NCBI RefSeq assembly: GCF_014837155.1
Contig: NZ_JACYHA010000013.1
Coordinates: forward strand, 57,886-121,885
Direction: 5' to 3'
From: Litchfieldia stipae
GTDB lineage: Bacteria > Bacillota > Bacilli > Bacillales > Bacillaceae_L
Length of the DNA stretch: 64,000 nucleotides
Shown: positions 30,721 through 38,792 of the stretch, piece after piece
How the letters are laid out: the number at the start of each line of letters is the position of its first letter
How positions within the stretch are numbered: position 1 is the stretch's first letter
Position numbers and translations under genes: made by a program
Notes under the pieces: generated by a model
What the model was told of the DNA's origin: nothing
Seen by the model: the letters and a program-made list of their open reading frames with translations, nothing else
Database searches by the model: none

Positions 30721-32067
30721 TTACATTGATTGATTATATAATGGTTCAGCATTTTTCAACTTGATAACCTCTTCTTCATGTCCATTTTCGGCATTAATAT
30801 AGAGTCTGTAGGTATCATCATTTATTACCCCTAAAAATTCATAACATAGAACTTCTTCATTTAAATCATTTGTTATAATCGCTAGTCGATCTTCCATCAC
30901 TTCTAAATTCGGATTTACTTTTTTTCTAGCTTCTTCAAGAGAAATACCTGGCTTTGGTATTTTTCTCTCCTTATGGGATGATAAGAAATCTTTAGCTGAG
31001 AATCCAACGATATGACCGTCATCTAGCGCTACCTTCATTTTAATTGAATCTGGATAGATTCTAACACCGTCAATACTTGAAACAAAGTTAAATACACCGA
31101 TATTGTCATATTGTGCACTTTCAAACAGTTCTTGAGTGTGAAAGTTATGATCCTTAAGAAACTTAATTGCATTATTTGATGCTTCATTTAAACTGATTTT
31201 CGGATCTTTAACATCTCGGTGCTGAATGACCCATACTGGATATCCGCCTTTTTTGGTAATATCCATATAAATTTCAGATTTTGAATCAGGATCATCTATT
31301 CTTAAGCTATAGAAGCCATTTGTTGCTCCATCACCATTTTCTGTGACGGACATATCAATATTCCCTTTTAGACTTAGAAAGTCTTTTGCTATTTCCTTTG
31401 CTTTGTTCTCATCGATTTCATTGCCTTCGAGATTTTCATACTCTCCACCATTTTGCTTGCTAGAGACTGTTGGTCCAAAGTTCGTTTCTTTATATCCTTC
31501 TATATCTTTTTCAACAGTCTTAAATCCATCGATGATTGTATTATCAGCTTGCTTTTGTCCTGATGCCAATGCTAATTCTACATCCATCCACCTTAAATTA
31601 TTCTCAATTACTAAATGCTGAACCTTACGTAATTCCTTCTGTATATCCTCTGCATTCGAATACAGATTTTGCAGTGTTTTATACTCTTCATCACTGAGAG
31701 GTTCTCCATCTAAGTCTCTCACAGCTGTACGATAACTGAAGTCACCGATATTAGACAAAAACTCTTCAGTTTTATTGAAAGGTAAAAGAGTTAATGGAAG
31801 TTGACCTACATCAGATTGTGCTTCAGAGGTCACTCTCCACACATCTGCTAAGGCAGGTGATAAAGAATCTTTTGAATTCATCGCTAGTGTTGTTCCAATT
31901 TTGTCATGGAGCAAATCAATCTGATACGTTAAATCATGGAATGCTCGTTGATAATTATTTTCAGCATGAATTAATACAGCGTTTTTTTCTTGATGTTCTT
32001 TATAGCCCCAATATGAGGTTCCTACTATTCCTATTGTTAATATTGTGATAAAAATTCCTCGTAGCAT
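30721..32067 (-). CDS. ypeB: Germination protein YpeB
   Basis: Partner needed for the incorporation, stability and control of SleB in the spore. It has one N-terminal membrane segment (about 5-20), an extracytoplasmic helical region and PepSY-like repeats toward the C-terminus (for example KAKEIAKDFLSLKG and LEEARKKVNPNLEVME). I chose the ATG giving MLRGIFIT, with AAGGTGAG 5 bases upstream; 448 residues, close to B. subtilis. It follows sleB by 14 bases. Confidence 0.95.
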   Translation of the reverse strand: MLRGIFITILTIGIVGTSYWGYKEHQEKNAVLIHAENNYQRAFHDLTYQIDLLHDKIGTTLAMNSKDSLSPALADVWRVTSEAQSDVGQLPLTLLPFNKTEEFLSNIGDFSYRTAVRDLDGEPLSDEEYKTLQNLYSNAEDIQKELRKVQHLVIENNLRWMDVELALASGQKQADNTIIDGFKTVEKDIEGYKETNFGPTVSSKQNGGEYENLEGNEIDENKAKEIAKDFLSLKGNIDMSVTENGDGATNGFYSLRIDDPDSKSEIYMDITKKGGYPVWVIQHRDVKDPKISLNEASNNAIKFLKDHNFHTQELFESAQYDNIGVFNFVSSIDGVRIYPDSIKMKVALDDGHIVGFSAKDFLSSHKERKIPKPGISLEEARKKVNPNLEVMEDRLAIITNDLNEEVLCYEFLGVINDDTYRLYINAENGHEEEVIKLKNAEPLYNQSM

Positions 32068-32081
32068 GTTCACTCACCTTT

Positions 32082-33296
32082 CTATCTACAGAAAATGTGC
32101 TTTCCGATCCGTTTAATTTGAGGTCTTCCCCAAATCCATTTACTAGTTGCTGTTTCAGGATTAAAGTAATAAGTTGCACCATCGGTAGGGTCCATCCCAT
32201 TAATCGCATCCAATACTGCTCTTCTTGCTGTATCGTTAGGTGTAAGCCAAATTTGACCATCTGCTACTGCTGTGAAGGCAAGTGGTTCAAATATAATTCC
32301 AGAAATTGATTTAGGAAATGTAGGGCTGTTAAGTCGATTTAAGATGACCGCGGCTACAGCTACCTGGCCAATATATGGCTCTCCACGTGCTTCACCATAT
32401 ACAGCATTTGCCATTAATTGTATATCGTTTTGTGAGAAACCACTCGGAACATTTACTGCTGTTGGTCCTGCAGACTCTTCTGGTGCTGCCTCTTCAGCTG
32501 CTTGTTCTTGTTCTTCACCATCTTCATTCTGAGGAGCTGGTGCTGGTGCTGGAGCTGGTTCAGCTTGCGGTTGCCCACCATCTTGCGGTTGCCCTCCACC
32601 TTGTGGCTGCTGACCACCTTGGGCCTGTCCTCCACCTTGCGGCTGCTGGCCACCTTGGGCTTGACCACCACCTTGTGGTTGCTGACCTTCTTGGGCCTGT
32701 CCTCCACCTTGTGGCTGCTGGCCATCTTGGGCTTGACCACCACCTTGTGGTTGCTGACCTTCTTGGGCCTGTCCTCCACCTTGTGGCTGCTTGCCTTTTT
32801 TCGGTTGCTCTTCACCTTGAGCTTTGAAACGACTTTCTGATTCTTTTTTTCGTGCTTCAGCTGTTTGCTTTGCTTTTTCAATCGCTTCCTTACTAGGTGC
32901 TGACTGTATATCCCAAGGCACGCCTCCGTAGTGAGTAAATCGATTTCCTTTATTTATATTTGCATAGACAAAATCACGATTGTATTTAGTGGCTCTTTTT
33001 AACATGTCCTTTGTTTTTTGACCAACTAAACCATCGACCTCTGTTAACCCAAAAGCCTTCTGAAAATTACGAACTGCCCAATAGGTTGACCATCCATATA
33101 CACCATCGATGGTACCATGATAATACCCGTTATACTGAAGCCTTGATTGGAGTTCAATAACATCGTCTCCTGTCGCACCTCTTTGAATAATTTGTTCTGA
33201 AAATGCCTCGGTTTTATTGAAATTGCTTCCTCCAAATATCCCAAATGCTAATATAAAAACTAAAATTGGTAACTTTATGAACAATCTAGAGTTCAT
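32082..33296 (-). CDS. sleB: Spore cortex-lytic enzyme SleB with expanded repeat linker
   Basis: Lytic transglycosylase that digests cortex peptidoglycan during germination. In order: signal peptide (MNSRLFIKLPILVFILAFG), a peptidoglycan-binding domain (about 33-105, GDDVIELQSRLQYNGYYHG), a long Gln/Gly/Pro linker (about 163-280), and the Hydrolase_2 catalytic domain with Glu in NAVYGEARGEP. The protein is 404 residues against roughly 305 in B. subtilis; the excess is the linker, which holds six copies of a 12-residue unit. Start at the ATG with AGGAGG 11 bases upstream; a TTG 8 codons earlier is unlikely. Confidence 0.95.
   Translation of the reverse strand: MNSRLFIKLPILVFILAFGIFGGSNFNKTEAFSEQIIQRGATGDDVIELQSRLQYNGYYHGTIDGVYGWSTYWAVRNFQKAFGLTEVDGLVGQKTKDMLKRATKYNRDFVYANINKGNRFTHYGGVPWDIQSAPSKEAIEKAKQTAEARKKESESRFKAQGEEQPKKGKQPQGGGQAQEGQQPQGGGQAQDGQQPQGGGQAQEGQQPQGGGQAQGGQQPQGGGQAQGGQQPQGGGQPQDGGQPQAEPAPAPAPAPQNEDGEEQEQAAEEAAPEESAGPTAVNVPSGFSQNDIQLMANAVYGEARGEPYIGQVAVAAVILNRLNSPTFPKSISGIIFEPLAFTAVADGQIWLTPNDTARRAVLDAINGMDPTDGATYYFNPETATSKWIWGRPQIKRIGKHIFCR
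32565..32789. repeat. 36-bp in-frame tandem repeats in sleB
   Basis: Six copies of a 36-bp unit encode QPQGGGQAQxGQ, x being E, D or G, with a degenerate last copy. Neighbouring units alternate in synonymous codons, giving a 72-bp higher-order period (the same stretch begins at 32661 and again at 32733). Because 36 is a multiple of 3, long shadow reading frames open on both strands here. Confidence 0.9.
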
Positions 33297-33394
33297 TATT
33301 TCTTTTACCTCCTTAACCAAATTCTATATAAACTTACATGTATTTTCTGTAATGTCTTATTTTTTATTCAAAAACTAGAAAATTCATCAAAAAA

Positions 33395-33416
33395 AGAGCC
33401 TACCAAAGTAGACTCT
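33395..33416 (-). terminator. Terminator of prsW
   Basis: AGAGTCTAC / GTAGGCTCT stem (one mismatch) with a 4-nt loop, then seven T on the minus strand, 14 bases after the prsW stop. Confidence 0.8.
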
Positions 33417-33429
33417 CATCCTTAACATA

Positions 33430-34092
33430 TTAAGCTGTCATAGCAAGTCGAGCTTTTTTTGCCTTCCTTAGCCCTACCCACCAAAGACCGATCATGAAAG
33501 GTAGCATGTAAAGCATCCATTTCTCCTGAGTTAACAAAATAAAATCATACGTACCATGTAGCATGAACGGTAAGAAAAGAGAAGTAGCAATCCATTTGCT
33601 CTTCTTTCCCTTCGGAGCAAACTTTCCTTTTCCAATATAGTAACCCATAATAACCCCAAATAAGGCATGACTAGAGACAGGAAGTAATGCTCGACCAAAA
33701 GCAAATTGCACTCCATTTGCAAAGAGGTAAAGAATATTTTCAAAAGTAGCAAAACCTAAAGAAACCGATGCTCCATAAACAATCCCATCATAAGGCTCGT
33801 CAAAGTCAATATGTTGAAACACAACATACATCAGAATAAACCATTTGAAAAATTCCTCTAAAAGACTTGTGGCAATAAAGGCTCGCAAAAACTGAGAGAC
33901 AAGTACCCCTTCAACTTGAAGTACATATTGAACAAACATGATTGGAAATACCAGTATTGCACCAAATATAAATACTCGAAACACCATGGATATCGGCTCA
34001 TTATCATATCGATCTTTTAAATAAAAATAACTTAGTAGTGCTAAACCAGGAGCAATACCCGCGGAAATGATAGCAACCATACGCTTCCTCAT
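33430..34092 (-). CDS. prsW: PrsW family intramembrane protease
   Basis: Membrane protease; in B. subtilis it makes the first cut in the anti-sigma factor RsiW. The 220-residue protein has about six to seven membrane segments; the conserved glutamate pair is E79-E80 in LLEEFFKW, and further conserved residues are in [13 protein letters not shown] and [13 protein letters not shown]. It lies between ypdA/ansA and sleB, as B. subtilis ypdC. No sigW/rsiW is in the window; sigX/rsiX is at 48532-50299, but no link is shown. Confidence 0.93.
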   Translation of the reverse strand: MRKRMVAIISAGIAPGLALLSYFYLKDRYDNEPISMVFRVFIFGAILVFPIMFVQYVLQVEGVLVSQFLRAFIATSLLEEFFKWFILMYVVFQHIDFDEPYDGIVYGASVSLGFATFENILYLFANGVQFAFGRALLPVSSHALFGVIMGYYIGKGKFAPKGKKSKWIATSLFLPFMLHGTYDFILLTQEKWMLYMLPFMIGLWWVGLRKAKKARLAMTA

Positions 34093-34233
34093 TTCGTACC
34101 AAAATTATAATTAAATGTTACATTCACATTATATAATTAATTTTTATTGAGAATCAGATAAGAATATCGTAACATGTAAATGATTAATTGAACATCGTAA
34201 ATTAAGGAAATCATACTCCCGGGAGTGATACAT

Positions 34234-35205
34234 TTGAAAAAGATTCTACTTATACATACTGGTGGTACCATTTCCATGATAGAAGATAAAACGACAGGTA
34301 CGATCCAGCAAAATCAACAAAACCCTTTACTTAACACAACCAACAGCTTAAATGAGATTGCTGACATTTCAGTGCTAGAGCTATTTCATTTACCTTCGCC
34401 TCATATTACAACAAACGAAATGCTGTTGTTAATGAAGGAAATAAAAGAACGTGTTGTAACAGAAAATATTGATGGAGTAGTCATTACACATGGTACTGAT
34501 ACACTTGAAGAAACTGCTTATTTTTTGGATGTAACCATATCATTTGAACTACCAATCGTCGTAACTGGAGCAATGCGTTCAAGTAATGAACTTGGAGCGG
34601 ATGGTTTATACAATTTAATCTCTTCTATTCGAGTTGCTGCAAGTGATTCTGCTCGTGGCAAAGGTGTTTTAGTTGTTTTAAATGATGAAATTCATACTGC
34701 GAGAAATGTGACAAAAACACATACAAGTAATGTAGCTACTTTTCAAAGTCCCCAGTATGGACCAATCGGTATAGTTACAAAAAGAGGGGTTGTATTCCAT
34801 CAAGCACCCTTATTTAGAGAAACATGTAATATTAAGAGTATTACAAAGAAAGTAATTATGCTAAAAGCATATGCAGGTATGGATGGAACAATTTTACAAG
34901 CAGTGCAATCATTAGGAATTGACGGTTTAGTCATTGAAGCTCTTGGACAAGGGAACCTCCCCCCCTTGATGGTCAATGATTTAAAAGAAATGATCGACAA
35001 TGATATTCCCGTTGTACTTGTTTCTAGATGTTTCAATGGTTTTGTCGAGGACGTTTATGGTTATGATGGCGGTGGAAAGCAATTAAAGGATTTAGGTGTT
35101 ATCTTCTCCAATGGTCTAAATGGACAAAAGGCAAGACTTAAATTATTAGTAGCTCTAGAAAGTAATGTCTCACAAGAAAAACTACAAGAATTATTTCAAA
35201 AGTAA
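34234..35205 (+). CDS. L-asparaginase
   Basis: Hydrolyses asparagine to aspartate and ammonia. The first catalytic threonine is in IHTGGTISM (about 9-15) and the second in VVITHGTDTLEETAYFL (about 86), the two signature patterns of the type I/II asparaginase family. No signal peptide, so cytosolic. I chose the TTG at 34234 giving MKKILLIHTGG, with GGGAG upstream; a GTG three codons earlier overlaps that site. It is a plus-strand insertion between prsW and ypdA relative to B. subtilis, near gudB, another nitrogen-catabolic gene. Not clearly AnsA or AnsZ. Confidence 0.92.
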   Translation: MKKILLIHTGGTISMIEDKTTGTIQQNQQNPLLNTTNSLNEIADISVLELFHLPSPHITTNEMLLLMKEIKERVVTENIDGVVITHGTDTLEETAYFLDVTISFELPIVVTGAMRSSNELGADGLYNLISSIRVAASDSARGKGVLVVLNDEIHTARNVTKTHTSNVATFQSPQYGPIGIVTKRGVVFHQAPLFRETCNIKSITKKVIMLKAYAGMDGTILQAVQSLGIDGLVIEALGQGNLPPLMVNDLKEMIDNDIPVVLVSRCFNGFVEDVYGYDGGGKQLKDLGVIFSNGLNGQKARLKLLVALESNVSQEKLQELFQK

Positions 35206-35212
35206 TCTAGCT

Positions 35213-35252
35213 TGCCTGGTACTATTCTCAAAAGTACTAAATAGACCAGGCA
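35213..35252. repeat. TGCCTGGT...ACCAGGCA hairpin between ansA and ypdA
   Basis: TGCCTGGT (35213-35220) pairs with ACCAGGCA (35245-35252), with an inner TATT/AATA pair. It belongs to the same family as the repeats at 14102-14155 and 63846-63856, and may act as a weak terminator between the convergent ansA and ypdA. Confidence 0.6.
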
Positions 35253-35260
35253 CACTCATG

Positions 35261-36250
35261 TCAGTTGTTTTTTGTAGCTGTCGATTGAATTTTTTGAGCG
35301 ATGAGACCTCCATGAAACCTGCCGTTTTCAATAAATATTTCATTTGCATTATTCCCTGCAGCTATAACACCTGCAATAAATAAACCCTCAACATTGGTTT
35401 CCATTGTTTCTTCATCAAAAAATGGTCGCCCAGTTTCTTCATCAATGATCACATTCATCTTTTTTAGAAATTCATGATCTGGGTGATAGCCAGTCATTGC
35501 AAATACAAAATCATTTTTTATGTGATAAGTTTCCCCATGTTTCTCATACACCACTTCGTTCAAATGAATTTCTTTCAAGTGTGCTTGAAATTCCATCTTT
35601 ATTGTACCATGACGCACAAGGGATTCGAATTCTGGAAGAATCCACGGCTTAATACTTGAAGAGTACTCACTTCCTCTATAAATAACAGTGACCCTCGCTC
35701 CAGCTTTCACAAGTTCTAAAGCAGCATCAACACTTGAGTTTTTGCCCCCAACAACTACTACATCACAATCAAAGTATGGATGTGCCTCTTTAAAATAATG
35801 AAAGACCTTATCCAAATCCTCACCAGGAATATTCATATAATTTGGATGGTCATAGTAACCTGTAGCAATAACTACCTGGTTTGATTGATAAAGCCCAGCA
35901 GATGATTCAACGACAAAGTGACCATTCTCTGTCTTTTCAACTTTAAAAACCTCTTCAAAGGATTGAACCCTAATCTTTTTTCGCTTAACTACTTCTCTAT
36001 AATAAGCAAGTGCTTGATTTCGGACTGGCTTCCTATTTTCAGTTATAAAGGCTACATCACCAATCTCTAATTTTTCACTAGAGCTGAAAAAGGTTTGATG
36101 TGTTGGATAATGATAAATGCTATTTACAATATTGCCTTTTTCTATAATTAAGGGATCTAACCCAATCTCTTGTAACGCGATCGCTGCAGCTAGCCCACAA
36201 GGACCTCCACCAATGATAATTACTTCTTCACTTTGCACGTCTTTGCTCAC
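35261..36250 (-). CDS. ypdA: YpdA family bacillithiol-disulfide reductase
   Basis: NADPH-dependent FAD protein that reduces oxidised bacillithiol (BSSB); also called Bdr. The FAD-binding GGGPCGLAAA is at about 13-22 and the NADPH-binding VVGGKNSSVDAALE near 165; ATGYYDHPN follows the first domain. It lacks the CxxC active site of thioredoxin reductase; the cysteine in GGGPCG is the conserved YpdA cysteine. Length 329. It lies next to gudB as in B. subtilis. Confidence 0.93.
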   Translation of the reverse strand: MSKDVQSEEVIIIGGGPCGLAAAIALQEIGLDPLIIEKGNIVNSIYHYPTHQTFFSSSEKLEIGDVAFITENRKPVRNQALAYYREVVKRKKIRVQSFEEVFKVEKTENGHFVVESSAGLYQSNQVVIATGYYDHPNYMNIPGEDLDKVFHYFKEAHPYFDCDVVVVGGKNSSVDAALELVKAGARVTVIYRGSEYSSSIKPWILPEFESLVRHGTIKMEFQAHLKEIHLNEVVYEKHGETYHIKNDFVFAMTGYHPDHEFLKKMNVIIDEETGRPFFDEETMETNVEGLFIAGVIAAGNNANEIFIENGRFHGGLIAQKIQSTATKNN

Positions 36251-36311
36251 CTCTAAAATGATCTAAGCATCCATAGAATTAACTGAATACTAAGATATGT
36301 ATTAAAATAAA

Positions 36312-36340
36312 AAATCTCCTATAAAAATCATAGGAGATTT
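36312..36340 (-). terminator. Terminator of gudB
   Basis: AAATCTCCTAT / ATAGGAGATTT 11-bp perfect stem with a 7-nt loop, followed by TTTATTTT on the minus strand. Confidence 0.88.
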
Positions 36341-36374
36341 GATCAGATTGTGCAAATATTAGCCATTTACAAAA

Positions 36375-37655
36375 TTAAATCCATCCTCTAAAACGCGAAG
36401 CTTCTGCCATTTTTCGAACTCCGACCATGTAGGCTGCAAGTCTCATATCTACACGTCTAGTCGACGCGGTTTCATAAATGCTATTAAATGATTTGACCAT
36501 CACTTTTTCAAGTCTTTCTTCCACTTCACTTTCAGTCCAATAGAAGCCCTGATTATTTTGTACCCACTCAAAATAAGAAACTGTCACACCACCTGCACTA
36601 GCTAATACATCAGGTACTAATAGAATTCCTCTTTGTGTTAAGATATCTGTTGCTTCCAAAGTTGTTGGTCCATTTGCAGCTTCGACTACTATACTTGCAC
36701 GAATGTCATGCGCATTTTCTTCTGTAATTTGATTCTCAATTGCAGCTGGAACTAAGATATCACAATCAAGCTCAAGTAATTCTTTATTTGAAATTGTATC
36801 ATTAAATAATTTCGTAACCGTACCAAAACTATCTCTTCTGTCCAATAAATAATCAATGTCTAAACCATTTTCATTATGAAGAGCACCATATGCATCTGAA
36901 ATCCCAACAACCTTCGCTCCAGCATCATGCATAAATTTCGCTAAAAAACTACCCGCATTACCAAATCCTTGAACAACGACACGAGCACCCTTTAACTCAA
37001 TCCCTTTTTTCTTTGCCGCTTCCCTTATACAAATCGTTACACCCTTAGCAGTTGCCGATTCTCTACCGTGTGAACCACCAAGAACCAAAGGCTTTCCTGT
37101 AATAAATCCTGGAGAATTAAATTCATCAATTCGACTGTATTCATCCATCATCCATGCCATGATTTGTGAATTAGTGAATACATCTGGTGCTGGTATGTCC
37201 TTTGTAGGACCAACAATCTGACTTATTGCACGCACATAACCACGACTTAATCGCTCTAGCTCCCTAAATGACATATCTCTTGGATCACAAACAATTCCGC
37301 CTTTTCCTCCACCATAAGGAAGATCAACAATCCCACATTTCAAACTCATCCAGATTGATAATGCCTTTACTTCCTTTTCAGACACATTCGGATGGAATCG
37401 AATTCCACCTTTTGTTGGTCCAACTGCATCATTATGCTGAGCACGATATCCAGTGAAAATTTTGACTGAACCATCGTCCATTCTTACTGGTATTTTTACA
37501 GTCATCATTCGAATTGGTTCTTTTAATAATTCATAAACCTCTTCAGGATAACCCAATTTTTCGAGTGCTTTATGTATGACAGTTTGTGTTGATTTTAGGA
37601 CATCTAATTTTTCTTTTTTATTTTCAGTGTTGTCCTGTTTTTTATCGGCTTCCAT
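36375..37655 (-). CDS. gudB: NAD-specific glutamate dehydrogenase
   Basis: Oxidative deamination of glutamate to 2-oxoglutarate. Catalytic lysine in PYGGGKGGIVCDP, substrate-binding GPTKGGIRFHP, and a Rossmann domain with VQGFGNAGSFLAKF. Length 426, typical of RocG/GudB. The short direct duplication that inactivates gudB in B. subtilis 168 is not present, so the enzyme should be active. Neighbours ypdA and mecB make it gudB rather than rocG. Confidence 0.95.
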   Translation of the reverse strand: MEADKKQDNTENKKEKLDVLKSTQTVIHKALEKLGYPEEVYELLKEPIRMMTVKIPVRMDDGSVKIFTGYRAQHNDAVGPTKGGIRFHPNVSEKEVKALSIWMSLKCGIVDLPYGGGKGGIVCDPRDMSFRELERLSRGYVRAISQIVGPTKDIPAPDVFTNSQIMAWMMDEYSRIDEFNSPGFITGKPLVLGGSHGRESATAKGVTICIREAAKKKGIELKGARVVVQGFGNAGSFLAKFMHDAGAKVVGISDAYGALHNENGLDIDYLLDRRDSFGTVTKLFNDTISNKELLELDCDILVPAAIENQITEENAHDIRASIVVEAANGPTTLEATDILTQRGILLVPDVLASAGGVTVSYFEWVQNNQGFYWTESEVEERLEKVMVKSFNSIYETASTRRVDMRLAAYMVGVRKMAEASRFRGWI

Positions 37656-37779
37656 TTGTAAACCTCCTAATATTCTTCAAAGGTATTTTAGTCACTTAGA
37701 GCTCTTTTTAAACGAAATATTCAAATACAGCTACATGACATAGTATACAACTTCATCGATTTGATGCAAAGATAAAAAA

Positions 37780-37992
37780 AGGCTGTTTTCTCAAAGATTG
37801 TTGTTTTTTGAGGTGAATTAGTTGAGTATAGATTTCTAGCAGACTGAATACACGGAGACTCCCGTGGGACTAGTAGCCAAAGTGAGACCCCGCAGGAGCA
37901 CAAGCGACGAGGAGGCTCACCGGTTACCCCACAGGACGCGGAGTGTATTCAGGCTGCGGTATCAAAAGCAACAATATATACGAAAACAGCCT
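37780..37992. repeat. 213-bp structured intergenic repeat with terminal inverted repeats
   Basis: The ends AGGCTGTTTTC (37780-37790) and GAAAACAGCCT (37982-37992) are perfect inverted repeats, flanked by A-runs. Inside, ATTGTTG (37797-37803) pairs with CAACAAT (37969-37975), and CTGAATACAC (37844-37853) with GTGTATTCAG (37943-37952). The GC-rich centre has TCCCGTGGGA, GTGAG/CTCAC and CCCCGCAGG/GAGGAGGC elements. Its base composition differs sharply from the AT-rich surroundings. Similar GC-rich CCCGCAGG...GAGGAGGCTCAC elements recur between genes in many Bacillaceae (from memory). No gene is seen in it. Confidence 0.8.
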
Positions 37993-38030
37993 AAAAAAAA
38001 GACCTAAGAGGAACTTTTATTACATGTTTT

Positions 38031-38050
38031 CTAATAAAATATTTTATTAG
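38031..38050. repeat. 20-bp perfect palindrome downstream of mecB
   Basis: CTAATAAAATATTTTATTAG is a perfect palindrome with no spacer, flanked by outer ACATG / CATG pairs. It has no T-run on either strand, so it is a poor terminator and more like a symmetric protein-binding site or a weak mRNA 3' hairpin for mecB. Confidence 0.55.
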
Positions 38051-38097
38051 ACAGGTAACATGCAATATCTGGACCATCTTAAGTCAAATCATCCCTT

Positions 38098-38694
38098 TTA
38101 TTCTTTCATAAAATAATGAAATATTTTCTCTATAGATTGTTCACTCATTAAGAGTTTCCCATATTCATGCACTCTATATTTAGTTAATGTTGCAGAATTC
38201 CCAAATTCAGCAAGGATCGCAATAAGATTCTCAGAATTCGGAATATCTTCTTCTTCAAATAACAAATAGAAGTGTTCATTATATGAATAGAGCTTTCCAC
38301 TAAGAATATTTAATGGAAACAGTCTTGAGGAGAGTTGTATGACATCTTCAAATGATGAAAATTCATAAAACAAATCATCACTTTCGTCAAGTGTAACTTG
38401 CATTTCAATATAATCATCTGAGAAATCAGCATCTTCATCAAGTTCTTGACTTTCTACATCCTTTGTGACGATTACAACCATTCCTTGAGCCTGTAATGAA
38501 TATACTTCTACAGCTATTGCACCGTTTGCTTCAAAGCCTAGTTCTTCACTAGCCTCTTCAATCATATCTCGAAAAAGCTGATGTACCTTTATAGAATCGT
38601 GCCTAAGATCTTCTTTGGTTAAACCACGTTCCATTAAATCATCGAATGTCAAAAATATCTTGATCTTATTATAATTTAAGCGTTCAAGACGCAT
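38098..38694 (-). CDS. mecB: Adaptor protein MecB (MecA paralogue, YpbH)
   Basis: Adaptor that delivers substrates to the ClpC ATPase. The 198-residue protein begins MRLERLNYNKIKIFLTFDDL (substrate-binding N-domain), has an acidic linker (QELDEDADFSDDY), and ends in the conserved ClpC-binding domain (about 105-198). The position next to gudB matches B. subtilis ypbH/mecB, and the length suits it better than MecA (about 218). Confidence 0.9.
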   Translation of the reverse strand: MRLERLNYNKIKIFLTFDDLMERGLTKEDLRHDSIKVHQLFRDMIEEASEELGFEANGAIAVEVYSLQAQGMVVIVTKDVESQELDEDADFSDDYIEMQVTLDESDDLFYEFSSFEDVIQLSSRLFPLNILSGKLYSYNEHFYLLFEEEDIPNSENLIAILAEFGNSATLTKYRVHEYGKLLMSEQSIEKIFHYFMKE

Positions 38695-38792
38695 AAAGAC
38701 CCCTCCCTACCGTCACGCCAACATTCTTATTCTCAGTTTATGAAAAATCCAAAGGATGGTTCATATTTTAGTACAGAAATAGAAGTAGTATG

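Larger units (their letters stand above)
37656..38097. other. Intergenic region between mecB and gudB
   Basis: 442 bases. From the right (38097) it holds a perfect palindrome at 38031-38050, then the 213-bp repeat (37780-37992), then about 120 bases that should contain the gudB promoter. The only reading frame across the repeat (minus, about 60 codons) has no ribosome site and is rejected. Confidence 0.65.

Noticed and set aside
32000..32260. Minus-strand frame of 86 codons across the sleB/ypeB junction
   Set aside because: Out-of-frame shadow of the SleB catalytic domain and the ypeB start, with no features of its own.
32565..32789. CRISPR-like regular repeats
   Set aside because: The repeats are directly adjacent without unique spacers and encode an in-frame protein linker.
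32375..32881. Three long reading frames on both strands across the sleB linker (Leu/His-rich, Lys/Ser-rich and Trp/Leu-rich)
   Set aside because: They arise because the repeat unit (36 bp) is a multiple of three and lacks stop codons in several frames. They have no independent function signs, and sleB in the main frame is a complete known enzyme.
35261..36250. Thioredoxin reductase
   Set aside because: The protein lacks the CxxC redox pair of thioredoxin reductases; the gudB neighbourhood and the GGGPCG motif fit YpdA.
36375..37655. Possible inactive gudB as in laboratory B. subtilis
   Set aside because: The short duplication near the active site is not present and all catalytic motifs are intact.
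37721..37903. Minus-strand frame of 60 codons inside the 213-bp repeat
   Set aside because: No ribosome site, odd composition (Cys/Ser/Pro), and it lies across a structured palindromic element.
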